Shown here: piece by piece, positions 47,201 to 53,485 of the stretch
How positions within the stretch are numbered: the first letter of the stretch is position 1
How the letters are laid out: the number at the start of each line of letters is the position of its first letter
DNA from: Jatrophihabitans cynanchi
GTDB lineage: Bacteria; Actinomycetota; Actinomycetes; Mycobacteriales; Jatrophihabitantaceae
Length of the DNA stretch: 64,000 bases
Direction of reading: 5' to 3'
Assembly (NCBI RefSeq): GCF_027247405.1
Contig: NZ_CP097463.1
Span: 558,001-622,000 of the forward strand
Notes under the pieces: model-generated
Seen by the model: the letters and a program-made list of their open reading frames with translations, nothing else
Database searches by the model: none
Told to the model about the DNA's origin: nothing
Translations under genes and position numbers: made by a program

Positions 47201-47216
47201 GGTGACGCAACCCTGA
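41211..47216 (+). CDS. Giant bitopic surface protein, third member of the trio (2001 residues)
   Basis: GTG 41211 overlaps the previous stop (GTGA). Residues 1-210 form the Ig-like pair (PVLRTAAGVPISTAAVITNT, RISVTLHNTGPVPEEVLLEV). The membrane helix lies at about 233-253 (AFVLLAVITLWAGLALVFIP) between basic residues. A long Gly/Ser linker with GSTGGSGSTGGSGG occupies about residues 300-340. Some 1,650 residues outside form roughly 14-18 carboxypeptidase-regulatory-like domains (GAWSVDGLSTPSTYLVTASK, FPTGPYEL-like ends) with scattered Cys pairs. No catalytic motif is visible, so adhesion, spacing or scaffolding is likelier than enzyme activity. It ends 42 bases from the convergent structural operon. 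Confidence 0.75.
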   Translation: MTTPGRRGYSETPPTIQVEPVLRTAAGVPISTAAVITNTAPEPRILAMTSLGVDAAWLPRPTRSRPLMPGETIIAEITFNPTPGTVPARYPLALTVQAIDPASGNATSSAAIADLTLVVDSPGQIEVAIEPPETTGRFRKRISVTLHNTGPVPEEVLLEVHSPESAEVELAAERVDVPAGSSVAVPGRIKIEPRTFGHRQRFTYTVSARGSGAARRAEGAVTTRAFLGANGPKAFVLLAVITLWAGLALVFIPKLATKVQDAHNAAADKVAGLQSNAINKVRPSKGGTATGTAATGHPSGGSGSTGGSGSTGGSGGSGGSGGSGGSGGSGGSGAAAAAAKSVQLSGTVAGTGASGATVAMRPTSLVDESAQTAHLVGVDSESFGPVGKIWGGSVLLATPATDAQNRSTVTKSDGAWAFAAVRAPGYYLVTFAKPGYQTQRYVIDSAATVATEPLTVTLLPGQGHLSGRITGPSGPVGAAKITITDGTNTITTSSNSKGDVGAWSVDGLSTPSTYLVTASKDGLSTESAIRTLPAGGTATQNLRLRTGVASLHGTVTGANSLGTIVGLGGVQVTATDGTITRTATTVTNGDIAGTYTLPGLPPGEYTVTMAAAGYLPQTQPVTIKKGQGEATASALLVSSSATVTGLITGDQLGSDGKPTGARVPISAGVTLTSNSNSYKITSGTSGFRINGVSPGTYVVTATYAGSNSGYFTITVQAGQTTVVPTINLSAQVTTSNSTITGFVGDGANPSGTLCAGRPTDCTVTFVLHDSNGHPVPVTPSSLTPPSSSGPTAYTLAGQTEGLMPGLYKLTIGVQVKAGSTISGYLPATVDVRVPLNSVARAPQVNLFAASTITGTVSSRFDATAGGTFTNCVWAIPQGSGTAPTDCTPPAVSDCLLTGKSSPAVGTIDASGAFTVGNLCPGSYSMLIVVTNPDFTASQPLPLPIVTVKDGGTGRFDGQIQRRGRIQFTLTAPDPTSGAVPALANTTLTAGSSCGSVSLVGKSTDGAGGLLVTGLAASGYTCTLKATTTAGLAVSATAFTSVALDGTSNVALTLTAPVDTFVGRVVTSWSGTAQPLPFTTITISGVTSYTNGTANPPAQVQVTTDPLGCFAISKDGSPPTGPLPGGCAGDPFIASATRALPLAVPIATFHVDAQNGYQTLNQADAAIDSSVLKVISLIPNPVPFAGALTATPLPGNLSGANLAVTAFPLGTGNLTVKSDNAGILSWKDDALSAGQLIVPGTYTVSVTASGFAPWSYTFQCVPNAPCSPQLSLVPLGSLSVTGLPDNALVSLIPNTGATLGPKTSSGGSVSFTGLLPTTDFQGTQPAYQVQVHAPGYLFDSSVPLTCTDGATSVVIAPGATPSCAVTLTAAGTVTGKVQGAGSFAKTPTLQPLEGATITAKRCSGTVADGATTCTLATTGNIGPFTATADKDGLFSLTGTNQMQGLDSGPWLITASFTGYSTVSTVINVSPGSQAVPEIDLQITKVTTFSVTVKLGDGTVLTDGITVALLQDGTVVDSTSTASAKNTFDFDNVVPGVYAVQVTGTTIRPQTDQTVTVSKSQTTHTVFVTLGASTVTGLVQGKQGKDPADAPLDGVRVQIGTGTATTFAVAKGTDGKNMDVTTPTTGASTGTYSLTNVPDGTWTVQLSSTGYQTQTITGVVVNHNNAATTLNRTLVRITHDVTLTITTTADGDDVKSAANVLLTSAADSTWTLTPQAPVSTARTAPAHGVVTKWTFLAVPYGSWALSLDLPTGHFGTLAATNGSAALSCTDGSPTTPVSCTTAAASPVIVPTTDDTSVVPLTYGLNEYSVGLHVVATKLASDPNVTPPSTVKLTVSDGANPVYQNDTFAVTTGSALTDSFWGAAGTTYTATGTSPAVNWTVTSTDLTSAAPKPVIPLVERGASVTVTLAGDTFPAGTNATVTLVPPAGSGIVAPASKTAASGGSVTFTGVPFGTGWTASATATYTKTAGTPPVTTTVTVSGTSAAFDITALTPPTVTITMVTQP

Positions 47217-47258
47217 CCCGGCGCGGCCGCAGCCTCAGGCGGTCGGGCAGGCGCGCGA

Positions 47259-48026
47259 TCAGCCGATCGTGCCGGTGAGGATGAGCACCACCAGGGTGAT
47301 CAGCGCGGCGATGCCGAGGCCGAGCAATGCCCATACCCACCAGGGGATTCCGCGCTCCGGCACGACCTCGACCACCGGCGGCGGGGGCAGCGGTGCGGGT
47401 GGCGGTGGCGGCGGCGGGGGCGCCTCGACCGGGTGCATCAGCTGCCCGCAGCGGATGCACACCACGGCGGACACCAGGTTGAGCTCGGCGCAGTGTGGGC
47501 ACGCTGCCGAGGCGAGCGTGGAGCGCCCGACCGTACCGGGCAGGCGGCGCAACGACTCCCCGTTGCTTGCGGCCGCGCGCTCCCGTTCGACCCGCGACGG
47601 CGTCCAGAACAGCGGGAAGTCGCACTGCGAACAGAAGTCGCTCGCGTCGCGCCGGTTCAGCTGGACCTGTTGGGTGGCACCGCACTCGGGGCAGTTGACC
47701 AGTTCGGGCGGGCTGGACGTCAACGCGGCCGGCGACGGGCCGGACGCCGGGGCGGGATCCGCGGTCGGAGCGGGCGCCGACATGGCACCGCTCGGGTACG
47801 CCGGCTGCTCCGGCCCGGCCGCGCTGCCGAAGTCGATCGTGACGGTCGGTGTCGTGGCGTCGTCGACCGGTGGCGCACCGGCTGTCGTCACGTCGACCGG
47901 TGGCGCACCGACCGGCGGCAGTCCGGGGCCGCCCAGGTGGCGCGGACCCGAGCGTGCCGGGTCCGTCCGGGTCTGCGCCGACGAGCCCGGCTGTGTACCC
48001 GGCTGCAGAGTCTGGTCTTCGCTCAC
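47259..48026 (-). CDS. Zinc-ribbon protein with C-terminal membrane anchor
   Basis: The protein has 255 residues from GTG 48026, which overlaps the upstream stop (GTGA). The N-terminal 100 residues are disordered and Pro/Ala-rich. Two zinc ribbons follow: CPECG with CSQC, and CPHC with CIRCG. A proline run is next, then a C-terminal membrane helix (WWVWALLGLGIAALITLVVL). It is a tail-anchored protein with its ribbons in the cytosol. It is the last gene of the structural operon, so it may tether the baseplate or assembled particle to the membrane (inference). Confidence 0.7.
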   Translation of the reverse strand: MSEDQTLQPGTQPGSSAQTRTDPARSGPRHLGGPGLPPVGAPPVDVTTAGAPPVDDATTPTVTIDFGSAAGPEQPAYPSGAMSAPAPTADPAPASGPSPAALTSSPPELVNCPECGATQQVQLNRRDASDFCSQCDFPLFWTPSRVERERAAASNGESLRRLPGTVGRSTLASAACPHCAELNLVSAVVCIRCGQLMHPVEAPPPPPPPPAPLPPPPVVEVVPERGIPWWVWALLGLGIAALITLVVLILTGTIG

Positions 48027-48610
48027 CCGATCGGCTCCCCGTATGAACGCCAGACGCACCGGCCGGCGACGAAGAGCTCCGCGCGGGTGTGCGCCGGCAC
48101 CTCGTCGCGCACGAGTTCGACGAAGTCGTTCTCGGGCATCCAGCCGGTGGACTGTACCGACATGCTGACCCAGGTGGTGTCGGCGGGTGCCTCGCCGGCG
48201 CGCCACACCCCGCCGCCGTCGGTGACCTCGGCCGGGCCGCCGCTCGCCAGTTCCAGGAACAGCTTCAGCCCGCGGGCGGTGCCGCGCCAGGTAAGCGTGT
48301 GCGCCGCGCTGCTCACGATGCGCCGCTGCAACTCGTGCGGCAGCGAGGGATCGATGGTGCCGCCACCGATCCACGAGCTCAGCCAGCGGACCATCACGTC
48401 CGGGGCGACGCTGAGATCGACGAGGTTGTCGATGTTGTCGGCGTCCTCCAGCAGCGTGGTGCCGAGCTCCTGGAAGATCGAGACGAAGCGGACGAAGAAG
48501 TCGCCGTCGAGCATCCCCACCGGAAGCTGGTCGAGCATCCAGTAGGCGCTGCGGGCCGAGCTGCGCACGCCGTCAGGTAGCGCACTGTCGCGCGGGACGA
48601 TCGACGTCAT
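48023..48610 (-). CDS. eCIS baseplate protein of the phage tail protein I family (Pvc12-like)
   Basis: This 195-residue protein from ATG 48610 has YWMLDQLPVGMLDGDFFVRF, SIFQELGTTLLEDADNIDNL, WLSSWIGGGTIDPSLPHELQ and LTWRGTARGLKLFLELASGG. These match the gpI-like family that forms the inner baseplate wedge with baseplate J. It comes 37 bases after the J gene and is coupled to the zinc-ribbon gene. An upstream in-frame start (48661) would overlap the J gene by 14 bases. Confidence 0.82.
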   Translation of the reverse strand: MTSIVPRDSALPDGVRSSARSAYWMLDQLPVGMLDGDFFVRFVSIFQELGTTLLEDADNIDNLVDLSVAPDVMVRWLSSWIGGGTIDPSLPHELQRRIVSSAAHTLTWRGTARGLKLFLELASGGPAEVTDGGGVWRAGEAPADTTWVSMSVQSTGWMPENDFVELVRDEVPAHTRAELFVAGRCVWRSYGEPIG

Positions 48611-48647
48611 GGCTGCGGCCTCGGGCGGATGCGGACGGGTGCTTCGA

Positions 48648-50600
48648 TCATCGCACGACAACCTGGTGGGACGCGGACAGGAACAGCGAGTGCTGGTCGA
48701 GCCGGATCACGTCCTTGGCCGTGCCGAGGCGTTGCCGGGTGCGCAGGTCGTACTCGAACAGCAGCAGCTCGTCGACCCGCTCGACGCCCTCCACACTCTC
48801 CAGGAGCTGGGTCACCACCGCCGCGTTGATGTCCACGTCGAAGGGCCAGCCGGTGCCGTCCGGGCCGCCGGAGAGCGGATTGATGAACCGGGCGAGCGCG
48901 TCCATCGCGCGCTGGCGTACCAGGGTCGCCGGCCGGCCCGGCCCGGCGTGGATCAGCGCCACGGCGGAGATGCCCTGGTAGTACGGGGTGCCCACCTCGA
49001 TGGCCGTGCCGACCAGGCGGTGCGCGTCGAGGTGTTCGGTGACGGTGCGCATCAGCGGCACCGGGATGGCGAAGTCGTCGATCGTGTGCCGGGTCGCGTC
49101 GCCGCGCACCTGCGGGACGACCAGCAGGCGCACCGATCCGTCGCCGCGCTGCGCCGACAGGCAGCGGGCCCGGGCGACCTCGATCGAGGACTCCAGGGTG
49201 AGCCGCTCGTAGTCGCCCGCGGTGACGGCACGCTGGCCGGTGCGCAGCGTGAGCGGGCCGCGCACCCGCGCCTCGCCCACCGTCTCGGCGTCGACCCCGC
49301 CGGTGGCGGGCAGCAGGTTCACCGCGCTGCGCACGAACGGCACCGTCGAGCGCATGACGGTCAGGGTGCGCGCGCCGACGTTCCCCCGCGCGCCACCGCC
49401 GTAGCGGTAGCCGGTCACGCTGAGCTGGGCGCCGTCGCGCGGGATGCGTCCGTGCTGCCGTACCGTGCCGTCCGGGTAGCGGACGCGCGGGCCGAAGCGG
49501 ATCGTCCCGCTGCCGCTCTCCCACACGTAGTGCGTGTCGTCGGCACCGGATCGGGTGAAGTCCTCGACCTCGGTCCACTCGACGGCTCCGTCGGTATCGG
49601 TCACCACGACGTTCTCGCCCAGGCGACGCGGCAGTACCGGCGTGTGCGAGACGGTGAAGGCCTGCGCGGGCCGGCCGTCGCTGCGCCCGATCACCTCGGT
49701 CGGGATGTTCTCGGCGTGCTCCGCGCTCACCGTCCCGCCGAGCGTCTCGGCGGTGATCGCACGGACCCGCGGCGAGACCTGGTAGGTGGGCTGCCCCGGA
49801 TGCGGATCGACCAGGCGCACCCGCACCCAGTACGCGGCGGTGTTTCCGACCGACAGCAGTTCGTGCTCGACCGGGATCAACAGCACGATGCTGCCCGCGC
49901 GGTTCAGGCCACCGGTGGTGTCCTCGGTGACCTGCGCGGTCAGCCACGCCTCACCGTTCCAGACCTCCCACACCAGCGGCGGGTTGCGCGGGTCGACACC
50001 GATCCCCTCGGCCTCCGCGGCGAACGTGAGCCGGATCGCGGTGCCGGACAGGCTCTCGGCGAAACCCAGGTAGAACGCGTCGCCCGCGGTGATCGTCGGC
50101 GAGGCGAAGCAGGGCACGCCGAGGACGTCGAAGCGCACGCCGTCCCACACGTCGGTCGCGCGGTCGCCGTGCGCGGTGGTGGTCATGGCCGACATCAGCT
50201 TCGGCGGCGCGATCACCAGGTCGGCGGACGTGGTGAACACGACCGGCTCGGCCGCGCCACTGGCCCCGGCCGTGGTCATCACCTGAGTGCCGGCCGGCAC
50301 GACGACCGGCGTCTCGAGCACCGTCGAGAGCCAGAACGTGAGGTCGGCGCGCGCGACCGACGGCGGGAACGGCTCGACACCGACCATGTTCAGGAAGTGC
50401 ACGTAGAGGCGTTCGGGGACCTGGTTGATCCGGTACAGCACCATCTCGCTCATCCAGGCGAACAGTTCGATGAGCGCGACACCGGGATCGGAGACGTTAT
50501 GGTTCGTCCACTCGGGGCAGTAGCGCGGGATCAGGCGCTTGGCCTCGTCGACGATGTCCTGGAACTTGCGGTCGTCGAGTTCGGGGGCGGGCAACGGCAT
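48648..50600 (-). CDS. Baseplate assembly protein J-like (Pvc11-like)
   Basis: The protein has 650 residues. The N-terminus LDDRKFQDIVDEAKRLIPRY, CPEWTNHNVSDPGVALIELF and MSEMVLYRINQVPERLYVHF is the standard opening of the putative baseplate assembly protein family. Later come RFGPRVRYPDGTV, a gpJ core (RAVTAGDYERLTLESSIEVA, LLVVPQVRGDATRHTI, GTAIEVGTPYYQGISAVALI), and INAAVVTQLLESVEGVERVD. It builds the baseplate wedge. It follows gp25 by 10 bases. Confidence 0.88.
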   Translation of the reverse strand: MPLPAPELDDRKFQDIVDEAKRLIPRYCPEWTNHNVSDPGVALIELFAWMSEMVLYRINQVPERLYVHFLNMVGVEPFPPSVARADLTFWLSTVLETPVVVPAGTQVMTTAGASGAAEPVVFTTSADLVIAPPKLMSAMTTTAHGDRATDVWDGVRFDVLGVPCFASPTITAGDAFYLGFAESLSGTAIRLTFAAEAEGIGVDPRNPPLVWEVWNGEAWLTAQVTEDTTGGLNRAGSIVLLIPVEHELLSVGNTAAYWVRVRLVDPHPGQPTYQVSPRVRAITAETLGGTVSAEHAENIPTEVIGRSDGRPAQAFTVSHTPVLPRRLGENVVVTDTDGAVEWTEVEDFTRSGADDTHYVWESGSGTIRFGPRVRYPDGTVRQHGRIPRDGAQLSVTGYRYGGGARGNVGARTLTVMRSTVPFVRSAVNLLPATGGVDAETVGEARVRGPLTLRTGQRAVTAGDYERLTLESSIEVARARCLSAQRGDGSVRLLVVPQVRGDATRHTIDDFAIPVPLMRTVTEHLDAHRLVGTAIEVGTPYYQGISAVALIHAGPGRPATLVRQRAMDALARFINPLSGGPDGTGWPFDVDINAAVVTQLLESVEGVERVDELLLFEYDLRTRQRLGTAKDVIRLDQHSLFLSASHQVVVR

Positions 50601-50610
50601 CGGATTCTCG

Positions 50611-51054
50611 CTACTCGGTCTCGTGGGGGATGACGTAGAACGGGAAGACCAGGTTGCGCCGGTCGTTGGTCGCCTTGACGTGATAGGTCACCGTGACCCG
50701 CACCAGCCCGCCGTCATCGACGTCCGGCACCGGGACGACCTCGTCCACCTGCACCCGCGGCTCCCACTGCCCGAGCGCTTCGTAGACGGCCGAGGCGATC
50801 AGGCCGAGCAGGTTGGGCGTGACCGGCTCGAACAGCAGGTCCCAGATGTCACAGCCGAAACGCGGCCGCATGACCCGCTCGCCGGGAGCGGTCATCAGCA
50901 CGATGCGCATCGACCGGTCGATGTCCTCGACGGTGTCGGTGAGCCGGATCGAGCCGGTGTGGTCGACCTCCATCGGCCAGCTGAAGCCGCGCCCGACGAA
51001 GGTCGCGTCGTAGCGGGTCGGCTCCTCCGGACGGATCGGCAGGTTGTCGGCCAT
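50611..51054 (-). CDS. gp25/GPW-family baseplate protein (Pvc9-like)
   Basis: This 147-residue protein contains FSWPMEVDHTGSIRLTDTVE, IDRSMRIVLMTAPGERVMRP and RFGCDIWDLLFEPVTPNLLG, the EPR/gp25 signature (acidic-Pro-Gly-Glu-Arg loop), then WEPRVQVDEVVPVPD and VRVTVTYHVKATNDRRNLVF. It joins sheath to baseplate. Its ATG shares a base with the spike stop (TGATG). Confidence 0.87.
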   Translation of the reverse strand: MADNLPIRPEEPTRYDATFVGRGFSWPMEVDHTGSIRLTDTVEDIDRSMRIVLMTAPGERVMRPRFGCDIWDLLFEPVTPNLLGLIASAVYEALGQWEPRVQVDEVVPVPDVDDGGLVRVTVTYHVKATNDRRNLVFPFYVIPHETE

Positions 51055-52823
51055 CAGTTGATCGCCACCACTGCACCCTTGAGCGTCAACGGGCCGCTGG
51101 CCTCGACGCTGCCCACGCCGTCGGCCTTGACCTGGACCTGGGCGCCCTGCACGATCGCCTGCCCAGTGCCCTTCGCGGTGGTCTTGACGCCCTCCAGGTC
51201 GAGGTTGCCCTTCGCCTTGATCGAGATGTTGGTGCCCTCGATGGTGACATCGCCGCTCGCGCTGATGTCGAACTTGGCCTCACCCGCCTTGATGGTGATC
51301 GGCTTGCCCTGCGCCACCTCGATGTCGAAGCGGTCGGCGCCGAGCCGCAGCTTGTGCTGAGCGGTGCCGAGCTGGAGCAGCAGGTGCTGCGACGCGGGGT
51401 CGTCGCCGTCGGCGAGTTCGAGGATGTGGTTCTTGCGCGACGTGATCCGCCGGTACTTCACGTTCCCGCCGTCGACGAACTTCTCCCCCGTCGGCAGCGT
51501 GTTCTTCTTGCTGTACAGCCCACCGAGGACGACCGGACGGCGGGTGTCACCGTGCTCGAAGCCGACCAGGACCTCGTCGTTCACCTCCGGGCTGAACACC
51601 GCACCACGGGCCGGTCCGGCGCCGAGGGTCACCACGCGCGCCCACGGGCTCTCCACCCGGTTGCCGATGCCGGTGTAGCGCACCTTGACGCGGCCGGCCG
51701 AGTCCGGGTCGGTGCAGTCGGTCACGATGGCGATGATCAGGCCGCTGACCGCGAATCCGGGGTCTGGCGCGGGCGCTCCGAGCGTGTCGACGAGCCCGGA
51801 CGGACGGCGCGGCCCGGACACGAACCGGGTGGTGAAGCCGGTGCTGTCGTAGATGTGCTCCACCGAGGTGAGGACGTACTTGCCGGACGCGGGCCCGGCG
51901 TCCTTCACCTGCACGGTGGCCCCCGGCTTGAGTGCACCGGAGACGTCGGCCGTGCCGCGCGCGACCACCGCCGCAGCCGACCACTCCTCGTAGTACGCGG
52001 TGGCGAGCGTCTTGGCCTCGGCGTTGGTGAGCGGCCGGGCGTCAGCGACGGCGGTCGACGCGGCGGTGAGCGAATTCGTCGGGCCGTTCCCGGCGTACGC
52101 CTTCACCAACTCCGGCACTGCGCTCGCCCTCGGCGAGGGGTTCTGGTCTACCAGATCGTCCTGGACGTCCGGGTTCCAGCCGTGCACCTTGACCTCGGTG
52201 GGCCGCAGCCCCGAGGCGCGGACCGAGAACTGCTGCAGGTCCTCGCCAAGGGTGAGCGTCGCCGCCGGCGCGCCGGCCGAGAACGGCTTGACCACCAGCG
52301 TGGGGCCGTCGTCGACGAACCACACGTAGCCGAGCCGCTCGGTGATCATGTCCAGGAAGGCGAGATCGGTTCCCGCCTGCAGCACGTACTCCGCGGTGAC
52401 ACCGGTCGCCTTGACGTCGGCCCGCATCCCGTGGCGTCCGGCGATCTTGCGCACCACGTCGTCGTAGGTGCCGTTGAGGTACGTCGTGACCTGCGTGCCG
52501 CGCGCGAGCTTGTAACCGGCGTCGTCGACCACGACCACCAGCTCCGGCGCACCGCGCGAACTCTGCTCCAGGTTGATGCCAGTCACCGTTCCGGACAGCA
52601 GCGACCCGCCGTCCGGCACCGTGATGTCGATCTTCTTCCCGAGCGCGAAGATGTCCCCTGCCGACAGGGTGTAGCCGTTGTCGACGAATCGCATCGTCGC
52701 CCGCCCGGTGAGTCCGGCGGAGCGCTCCACCCGCAGATGCACCAGTTTGGCAAGCGCAGTGGCTTCCAGCTCGGCGCCTTCGCGCTTGATCACCGGAGCG
52801 ATGGCACCGATCGCCGTGGTCAT
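51054..52823 (-). CDS. VgrG/Pvc8-like central spike protein
   Basis: The protein has 589 residues from ATG 52823. The N-terminal gp27-like half includes LVHLRVERSAGLTGRATMRF and YVLQAGTDLAFLDMITERLG. The middle OB-fold carries GLIIAIVTDCTDPDSAGRVK, ESPWARVVTLGAGPARGAVF and SPEVNDEVLVGFEHGDTRRP, typical of phage baseplate V/VgrG. The end is a repetitive beta-helix needle (GDVTIEGTNISIKAKGNLDL). It pierces the target at the tip of the tube. No C-terminal toxin extension is present. It is coupled to the LysM gene upstream. Confidence 0.88.
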   Translation of the reverse strand: MTTAIGAIAPVIKREGAELEATALAKLVHLRVERSAGLTGRATMRFVDNGYTLSAGDIFALGKKIDITVPDGGSLLSGTVTGINLEQSSRGAPELVVVVDDAGYKLARGTQVTTYLNGTYDDVVRKIAGRHGMRADVKATGVTAEYVLQAGTDLAFLDMITERLGYVWFVDDGPTLVVKPFSAGAPAATLTLGEDLQQFSVRASGLRPTEVKVHGWNPDVQDDLVDQNPSPRASAVPELVKAYAGNGPTNSLTAASTAVADARPLTNAEAKTLATAYYEEWSAAAVVARGTADVSGALKPGATVQVKDAGPASGKYVLTSVEHIYDSTGFTTRFVSGPRRPSGLVDTLGAPAPDPGFAVSGLIIAIVTDCTDPDSAGRVKVRYTGIGNRVESPWARVVTLGAGPARGAVFSPEVNDEVLVGFEHGDTRRPVVLGGLYSKKNTLPTGEKFVDGGNVKYRRITSRKNHILELADGDDPASQHLLLQLGTAQHKLRLGADRFDIEVAQGKPITIKAGEAKFDISASGDVTIEGTNISIKAKGNLDLEGVKTTAKGTGQAIVQGAQVQVKADGVGSVEASGPLTLKGAVVAIN

Positions 52824-53485
52824 CCCGAACCCAGCTGCGGGACGGTGATCAACGAGCCCGGCCGGATGCCCAGCGGGTCCTCGATGCCGTTGGCGTCGGC
52901 CAGCAGCCGCCACCGGGTCGAGTCGCCGTAGTACTTGGCGCTGATGCGGTCCAGCGTCTCGCCACGCTGTACCCGGTGCACCCGGTGCGGACGCGGCGTC
53001 CCGGACGTCGGGTTCTGCCGGGTGAACGCGTTCGAGGCCGTGTACTGCATCAGATCGACCTTGACCCGGGCCCGCAGCGGAACGCCGCTGGGCGAGAAGT
53101 AGTCGAACGTGACGTTGGCGCTCTTGATCACCGCGGGGAACGAGGACAGCTGGCCCCAATGCAGCACGACCATCGGTGGCCGGCCGTTGTTCGTGCTCTC
53201 GTCCGAGCCGGGCAGGTCCGGATCGATCTCCATGCCGAGCAACAGCTCGCTGGTGTACTTGGTGACCGGGCCACCGGTGTCGGTCGTGTCGAAGATCAGC
53301 TCGAAGCTCATCGACCCGGACTGCTGCCCACCGAAGATCGCCGTCGTGACAGCGCGGCCCGGCATCGGCGTGCTGGTCCATTCGTTGCTGCGCGACAGCG
53401 TGATCGACTCGGGATTGAACAGGAACGGCAGCTTCTTGCGGTTCTTGCCCTCGAACGTCAGGAAGGCCTTCTCGAGTTCAGCCAT
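52820..53485 (-). CDS. eCIS tube-baseplate protein with C-terminal LysM (Pvc7-like)
   Basis: The protein has 221 residues. Residues 1-160 are the CIS tube-protein domain (LPFLFNPESITLSRSNEWTS, GRAVTTAIFGGQQSGSMSFE, LIFDTTDTGGPVTKY). Residues 168-217 form a LysM-like domain (HRVQRGETLDRISAKYYGDS, WRLLADANGIEDPLGIRPGS). It links the inner tube to the spike, as T4 gp53/gp54 relatives do. Its ATG shares a base with the stop of the long disordered protein (TGATG). Confidence 0.87.
   Translation of the reverse strand: MAELEKAFLTFEGKNRKKLPFLFNPESITLSRSNEWTSTPMPGRAVTTAIFGGQQSGSMSFELIFDTTDTGGPVTKYTSELLLGMEIDPDLPGSDESTNNGRPPMVVLHWGQLSSFPAVIKSANVTFDYFSPSGVPLRARVKVDLMQYTASNAFTRQNPTSGTPRPHRVHRVQRGETLDRISAKYYGDSTRWRLLADANGIEDPLGIRPGSLITVPQLGSG

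Noticed and set aside
36180-47216. The three large proteins as carboxypeptidases
   Set aside because: Only regulatory-like beta domains are seen; no zinc carboxypeptidase HxxE site or other catalytic motif is present.
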